The notes beneath the pieces are model-generated. The model had not been told where the DNA came from. It saw only the letters and a list, made by a program, of their open reading frames with translations, and did not search any database. From Sialis fuliginosa (Eukaryota > Arthropoda > Insecta > Megaloptera > Sialidae): a stretch of 64,000 nucleotides of DNA. The translations under genes were made by a program, and so were the position numbers. The stretch is from contig OY540814.1 of NCBI GenBank assembly GCA_961205875.1, positions 6,430,993 through 6,494,992 on the forward strand, given 5' to 3'. Of this stretch, positions 58,311 through 64,000 are shown one piece after another (the stretch's first letter is position 1; every line of letters starts with the position of its first letter).

Positions 58311-59189
58311 CCTAACTTGTCCGATGACAAAAAAGTAAAGCTTTTAGCGCAGAAGTACCTAAACATATGAAATTAATTAAAATATAAAAGATATACAATT
58401 TTATTACTTGTGTTAATGTTTTACCATTCACTAAAAAATATTGTACCTACATTTTATAGACCATAAATAGGTTTCTAATATTTAGTCGTCCAGAAATCAA
58501 CAAACCTTATGTTAAATAGGAAACCATTCCACTGTAAAATTTTTTGAAAATCTTTTTTTTGCATTATCGAAAAATATGGACTGTTAAATTTTGATCCCAA
58601 CATTCGAATTATTCAGGTCGCTTTTAGAAAAAGGTATAACTTTAAACACGTTTTTCTCGAAACGTCGTTTTTCAAAACAGTGGAAGTTTTTAAACGAAGA
58701 GTTTTCAAGCTATCCGTCTCAAATTTTGCCACATTATTCTTCACGCCATTTCTTAATGTCGTATGGAAGCTTTTTTATTTATTTGAAAATTTCACATTTT
58801 TTTGAACGAAAAATTGTCGAAAAAAAGACCCAATTTGACACTTAATTATGTGTTGCTGTGAATTTTCTTTAATTTTGCCCATTAAAAACGAAAATTGAAT
58901 AAAATAAGAAAAATATAGGCATACCAAATATTTAATTAACATAAAAATAAATGTTTTATTTAATAAATAATTACTTTACAGCTTGTGATTTGAACTTAAA
59001 CATAAATTAAATGAATCAAAAGTTTCATTAGATAAATAATTTTTTTTTTGTCTAAAAATAGTAACTTTTTTGATTAAAAAAAAACCTAACCTGATTCGTA
59101 ATTCTGATGTTAGATTCGGTTTCAGGGCGTTAAAATATGGTAGTCTGTATACTTTCACCTGATACTTTTGACGAGACTAGTTTTAGGCC
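58311..59189. other. AT-rich intergenic DNA, no gene seen
   Basis: An 84-codon plus-strand frame at 58591-58845 is Phe/Ser/Lys-rich without domain or splice context and is treated as chance. Confidence 0.4.
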
Positions 59190-59890
59190 AGATACTGGGT
59201 GATCATTTCTGAAACTTGATGTAACGCGCAAAGAACAGTTTTGTGCGCCAGCGTAAATTTAAAATCAGTACCTATATGTCGACACTCAGAGCGGCTACCA
59301 AGCAGGTTTTGATCACAAATTATAATCTCGATTAGATCTACGAGGTATAAAAAAAATTTTACCAGTTTTAATGAGTGAAAAACTTCATATTATCAAATAG
59401 AAAAAAAAATTCGTATTTCCACGATTTCGCTTGTAAAAATTAATTAATTGATTTGAAACAAAATAACACTACATTGGAATATATTCTCTACGACCTTATG
59501 TTTTTAATTTTTTCATTAAAGTTTTTTAAATTGAATATAAAAATAAAAAGTAAATTTCGTAATTCCACGAATCTGCTTGTAAACATTAATTAATTGAATT
59601 AAAAAATATAGGTATATATCACTATATTAGAATATATTCTCTACGCAATAACGTTTTCAATTTTTTCATTAAAGTTTTTTAAATTGAATAAAAAAAAAAA
59701 AGTAAATTTCGTATTTTCACAATTTTGTTTGTAAATATTAATTATTTGTTTTTATGTTCGTACAAATAATAAGAAATAACTATATTATACAATACTAGTC
59801 TGACAATGAGTTTTAATTAACCCCACTACTACGTATTCACGTCATTCCCTAGACTCTAGACTGTGCATCCTGACACAGTCACACCCATTT
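59190..59890 (+). repeat. Repeat family R6, copy 2
   Basis: Same order as copy 1: CTGAAACTTGATGTAACGCG, CGACACTCAGAGCGGCTACC, three AAAGTAAATTTCGTA-type units, GTATTCACGTCATTCCCTAG, ACACAGTCACACCCATTTT. Slightly longer than copy 1. Confidence 0.75.
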
Positions 59891-60800
59891 TTTGGTCTTT
59901 TCAGTAATTATTATGAGATAAATAAATTATGATTATTAATTAATTAATAATAATAAATTAATTAATTAACTAATTATTATTATGAGATAAATAAATAAAT
60001 TGTAAACATAAACTAATAAATAATAAAATGTTCAACATAATAAAATATTAAACATGAACAATAAATGTTTGAGGGTTGAAGGTTTACATGGCATTGACCC
60101 TCATTACAAATGGATTATAAACTTTACGTATTTATAGTCACGGTCGATATCTTGACCGGACAATACAAAGATATAATTCACAGAATCATTATCATTTACA
60201 TAACTCTACAAATTTCTAAATAATCACACCAGCACAGGTTGAACGTACTTTTAGATAATTTATAATTTAAACCCGGAATTAAATTAACGATTAATAAATA
60301 TACTATCGTGTCTCAAGTCTGCAGGGGCTCGGTAATGTAATATGTACGAAAATATAAATTATTCCGAAACAAAAGTACCAGCTATTTAAATGTTTTAAAA
60401 TACCACAAAGAAACATTGATGTTGCGTGATGTGTAAAAGAAGAATAAAGCACGTATAGATATTTTTATTTATTTAATATCAAAAGTATTTATAAATAAAT
60501 TTGCAGGATGAAAAAAAAAGATATTGATGGGATTTCATATGATTAAAGAAATTATTATTATAGCCATTATGATTTAAAAAATTCGACAATATAACAAAAC
60601 GATCTTTTTTTTCTTCTTCTCTGTACATGATTTACTTATTATTAGCGAAATAGTTGATATTTTTAATAACACCAAATTGTGCTAACAGAAATTTAAAAAT
60701 AACTTTCAATTATAGCCACGCCTAAAAAATGAATAAAAGAGTATTGAAGATGTTCATAAAAAAATAAATATATAAGGTCATAGGAAGATATGGTTATAGA
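59891..60800. other. AT-rich intergenic DNA, no gene seen
   Basis: Includes a low-complexity palindromic TTAATTAATTAATAATAATA stretch with a repeated ATTATTATGAGATAAATAAA phrase at 59910-59998. Confidence 0.45.
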
Positions 60801-61067
60801 CAGTGGCGGGTTTACGTTAAGTGCCGCCCTGAGCAAAAAAAAAATTGCCACCCCTCTACCAAGGGAAAATATAACCTATTTTTTACAATTTTTTACAAGA
60901 TGTAGAAAAATCGTTTTGATAATAATCGGAGTAATTTTTTGTATTCCTTTTTTTTAGATTGTTGTGAATTAAACTAAAAAAGTTGTATTCTCCCAGAATC
61001 TGCCGCCCTCCAAAATTTTGCCGCCCTGGGCAGTAGCCCATGTTGCCCATGCCTAAATCCGCAGCTG
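60801..61067. mobile_element. hAT MITE with 8-bp target duplication
   Basis: Ends CAGTGGCGGGTTTA and TAAATCCGCAGCTG; GTTATAGA directly repeated at 60793-60800 and 61068-61075. Sub-terminal GCCGCCCTGAGC and GCCGCCCTGGGC. 267 bp, non-coding. Confidence 0.85.
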
Positions 61068-61321
61068 GTTATAGATGACGTCAAGTAGATTTATAACAAC
61101 TGCAAGCAGTAGTGTATCTACAAAATTCAAGCTCCTGGCAAATTTTGAGCTAGGGCCCACTATAAAAAATAAATACACACCGAGCTTATGCCGTGCCAAA
61201 AATGGAAAAAAAGCTTACTGTAAATCTGTCGCAAGGCCCCCGAAGCGGGTGCCCGTAGTTTTTTGCCAGTTCAGCCACATTATAGTTACGCTATAAACTG
61301 TAAGTGAACTAGGTAGAGTTG

Positions 61322-61890
61322 CATGCAGAAGTGGTCGACCAGTTATCATTCAATTTTGCTTATCACAAACTTAGTAGTCTCCTCTCATTTGATTATTATA
61401 ATATTTAAATCATTTTTTCATGTACCAAAGACAGATATTTTGAAACTCATTTGCTTATAGATAAAGAAGTATTCTTCGTTTATAGTACCTACTCATATAT
61501 ATTTGTGCGATTAAATTCAGGGCCGTAACTACCACCGGGGCAGTTCCCCGGGGCCCCCGCGGCGTAAAAATTGGAGTAAGTAAATTAGGAGCAAAAAAGG
61601 TTTTCAATTATTATTACTAATTTTAAATTGAATGACCTTTTTTTACTAATAAGGATTAGACTAAAATTTGTTAGCTATGACCAAAAAAAAGGTCTTCAAT
61701 TTTACCTTTTGCATATTTTGGGGGCCCCTCGGTCACCTCTTATTATGTAAACTATTGAAAATTGTATAAGTAAATTTTGTGGCAATAAGTATTATGATAT
61801 TCGGAATTTGAGTATTTAAATATATAAATATTTTGGAATCTGTGTAAACGATTCTGACCTTTAGGATGACAGACGAATTCTGAAGCCCAT
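61322..61890 (+). repeat. Repeat family R7, copy 2, interrupted
   Basis: ATGCAGAAGTGGTCGACCAG to CTGACCTTTAGGATGACAGA as in copy 1 (38505). A CAGGGCCGTAACTACCACCG..GGGGCCCCTCGGTCACCTC insertion at about 61517-61738 splits it; copy 1 shows the empty site. Confidence 0.7.
61517..61738. mobile_element. MITE inserted in R7 copy 2
   Basis: Starts CAGGGCCGTAACTACCACCG with GGGGCAGTTCCCCGGGGCCC, ends GGGGGCCCCTCGGTCACCTC. The GGGGCCCC blocks are mirrored. hAT-like CAG start; target duplication not resolved. Confidence 0.55.
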
Positions 61891-61953
61891 AGTTTCCAAA
61901 TAAAGAAGATTACAGATTAAAATTGTCAAAGATGTTAATAACGATTCACTTAC

Positions 61954-62177
61954 CCGTAACATTGGTGCGACCTGACGAGTTTTCTGTTGGTGAAGAGAGC
62001 ACGTGGTGAACTTGCGAAGGTGTACGGCGACACGGAGCTGTCGGCGCCGCGCGTCCTCGGCTTGGCGTGAACCTCGAGCAGCGAGCCCGACGGTAAGAAC
62101 GCATTGGGGCAAGCCGGGCTAGGCGGCGCCGCGGCAGATGAGCGCGGAGGCGTCTTCAGCGTCATCTTACCGCACTT
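61954..62177 (-). CDS. Exon of an unrecognised gene, 74 codons
   Basis: Acceptor CGCGTGTTCAG|AAGTGCGG, donor TACGG|GTAAGTG. Only one frame is open across the whole exon: it begins KCGKMTLKTPPRSSAAAPPS and includes NAFLPSGSLLEVHAKPRTRG and a Ser/Arg-rich end with FTNRKLVRSHQCYG. Strongly GC-rich against flanks. The composition (Pro/Ser/Ala/Arg) suggests a disordered region. The ATG at 62165 could be a start if the first codons are 5' UTR. Its phase-2 donor does not fit Rsph3 exon 1, so it is probably a different gene or an alternative transcript. Partner exons may lie outside the window. Confidence 0.6.
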
Positions 62178-62348
62178 CTGAACACGCGCAAATAAATACG
62201 ATTATTATTAAGTAATAAATAATAAAATAAATATTAAAAAAATGTTCCTTTTGTAAAGGTAGACAGAAAGATAAATAAAATATAATAGATCAAACGCTTG
62301 TATTTTAATATAAGAATAAGGTAAATGAATAGACAAAATAAAGTTTCA

Positions 62349-62757
62349 TGGGTTCCGTAGAAAATTAGGAACCCTTATAGTTTCGCTTTGTCCGTCCGTC
62401 TGTCTGTCTATATAAATTTTATATCGATTAAGATAAAATTTGGTATATGGACGAAGACTGATAACCCAAAAATAGAAATGATGATTCTTGAAAAAATAAT
62501 TTTTTTTGGACCCCCTTTTCGTAGACTGAAAAGAATAATAAAAAAAATGTTTTTTCATTTAATCCATTAAAAAGATCTCCTAAAATGCAAAAAAAATGTT
62601 TTATGATCTTTTGATTGTAACCCTTCAGTCACGATATATTTGCATTCAAAGTCGGTATCAGAGCATCCCTACCTCTAATTTCTAAACTATCAATTCGGAA
62701 AATCTGAAAAATTCCAGAATGTAGCTTTTACAAATTGTAATGACTACGGAACCCTAT
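62349..62757 (+). repeat. R1 copy
   Basis: Starts GGGTTCCGTAGAAAATTAGG, ends GTAATGACTACGGAACCCTA, so the copy has GGGTTCCG at one end and CGGAACCC at the other: inverted termini of the family are visible here. Confidence 0.75.
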
Positions 62758-63935
62758 AAAAATTTATTACTTATTAATAAAAACAGATCATTTGATATTT
62801 TTAAGCAATATTATTATTAAACTAACAATATTAAACCTACCTTGCTATTATCTTAATAATAATTATGTGTAATTAATGCATGCATTTTTGTAAAAAAATC
62901 TTCAAAGTTATAAAATTCGAAGATATCAACTTATATTTATGTAGGTATATAAGTTTTTTTTAAATAATTGTGAGACCAATCAACTTTTAAAATAAATTTT
63001 ATATTATTATATGAATTAAAGTGCATATATAAATTGAATTACATTAACAAAAAAAAACTAGTTACGAAGTTACGAGTACATGTGAAAATAACCCCTTATT
63101 TCTTTCATAAATTAAGAAAAAAATAAAAAAAGTTAAAAGTATACAAAAGCTCAAAATAGTTCATGCAAGTTTGGCGCCAAAATAGCATTTCATTGAGTTA
63201 TAAATAAATCCAAGCACTAATTAAATTGTTTGATAAAAAGTTTGAAAATGGGGTAGTTTATTTGTTTAGAGGTCAGGGTTACATTTGTTGTCAAATTCCA
63301 AACTTAAAATATAAATATCACAAACATATTTGCATCCGTTTATTATCCTTCTGACTCGATCTTCGATGTTATTATCTGCTAAAGATTCACATCTTATACT
63401 GTCGTCTTCATTGACACCGTTTTCCATTCATTAGTTATATAATGTTCATTGCTCTCACAATTTAAACTTTTTATTAACACTAAAATGTTTACTTACTTTT
63501 ATAAACTTGATACAAACTTCGTTTTATTATTAATATTAGTTTATTTTATAACTATGGCACATAACATTAAACGAATTTACTTTACATTCACAATTAAAAA
63601 TAAATTATCACAGTAATTAATATGTCACTTCACACATTTCGTTTTTTAACCATAGCCTACTTTTTTACCGAATTTTAACTTTTACAGAACTTTAACAAAG
63701 GACATTTATTTCGGACATTTGACCATGATGTTTGGCAACAATGAAACTTGGTTTTTATTCGTGGTTTGGTCATTCTTATGGATACTGAATAAAAAGACAT
63801 GTGTATAATTATTTCACACATATATGAGCACACGATATAGACTGAAAGTTCAATGAATTTAATGTACACGAACCATAATAAGTGCGTATGTTTACAGCAA
63901 TTATGTTTATAAATGGCGTATAAACATAGTCGGTA
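62758..63935. other. AT-rich DNA, no gene seen
   Basis: Stops are frequent in all frames. No recognised repeat. Confidence 0.45.
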
Positions 63936-63949
63936 TTGTCATAGCAACA
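63936..63949. promoter_or_regulatory. RFX X-box-like site
   Basis: ATTGTC-AT-AGCAAC fits the X-box consensus RYYNYY-N(1-3)-RRNRAC at every position. RFX factors use this site in promoters of ciliary genes. It is followed by a short GC-richer stretch up to the window end (CGAGCACGCTACCGCGG), so a promoter may lie here or just outside. Confidence 0.35.
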
Positions 63950-64000
63950 AACAATAGCGCATATACCTAGTTATACATTGCGAGCACGCTACCGCGGTGG

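Noticed and set aside
58165-58330. tRNA gene
   Set aside because: A B-box-like GGTTCAACCCC is present but no matching A box or cloverleaf could be drawn.

Overview
This window is a piece of an AT-rich animal nuclear chromosome, almost certainly from an insect. The evidence is intron-split genes with GT/AG sites, arthropod core-promoter elements (TATA box plus a TCAGT initiator), and a dense load of insect-type repeats: Helitron ends, a mariner copy, and foldback MITEs with TA, TTAA or hAT-like target duplications. The insect order cannot be fixed from sequence alone. I found no bacterial, viral or organellar genes and no CRISPR array. Most of the 64 kb is intron or intergenic repeat.

Three genes can be built exon by exon, all on the minus strand. 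(1) At 827-1687, a two-exon gene for a 73-residue secreted His/Gly/Tyr-rich peptide, with a good TATA/Inr promoter. (2) At 3405-5088, a complete four-exon Prdm13 gene (434 residues): a PR/SET-type transcription factor with four zinc fingers. (3) At 19668-46132, a five-exon Rsph3 gene (655 residues), the ciliary radial-spoke anchoring protein. Its first exon carries a long low-complexity N-terminal extension, and its four introns (3.6-8.8 kb) are full of transposons. A CpG-rich block at 46436-46657 is its likely promoter or 5' UTR. At 61954-62177 there is a well-bounded exon of a gene I do not recognise. Two weaker exon candidates lie at 58165-58310 (minus) and 42255-42508 (plus).

Layout: 1-1.8 kb, truncated repeat and peptide gene; 2.2-2.8 kb, repeat; 3.4-5.1 kb, Prdm13; 5-19.6 kb, intergenic DNA with repeats and several GC-richer islands with E-boxes or homeodomain-like sites that could be enhancers; 19.7-46.1 kb, Rsph3; 46.1-61.9 kb, a repeat-rich spacer with a nested TA element, MITEs, a deleted mariner, a dimeric tandem array and scattered unique islands; 62-64 kb, the orphan exon, one more repeat and an RFX X-box-like site near the window end.

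The neighbouring genes do not form a pathway. Prdm13 is a neural-fate regulator and Rsph3 a structural axonemal protein. The most unusual structures are a 3.3 kb near-perfect palindrome in Rsph3 intron 2, a tandem array alternating two ~162 bp unit types, several datable nested transposon insertions, a 63-nt Prdm13 intron that is open in frame, and a repeated YGNI motif in the N-terminal half of Rsph3. I did not find a clear new biological system; the leads worth testing are listed with low to moderate interest.
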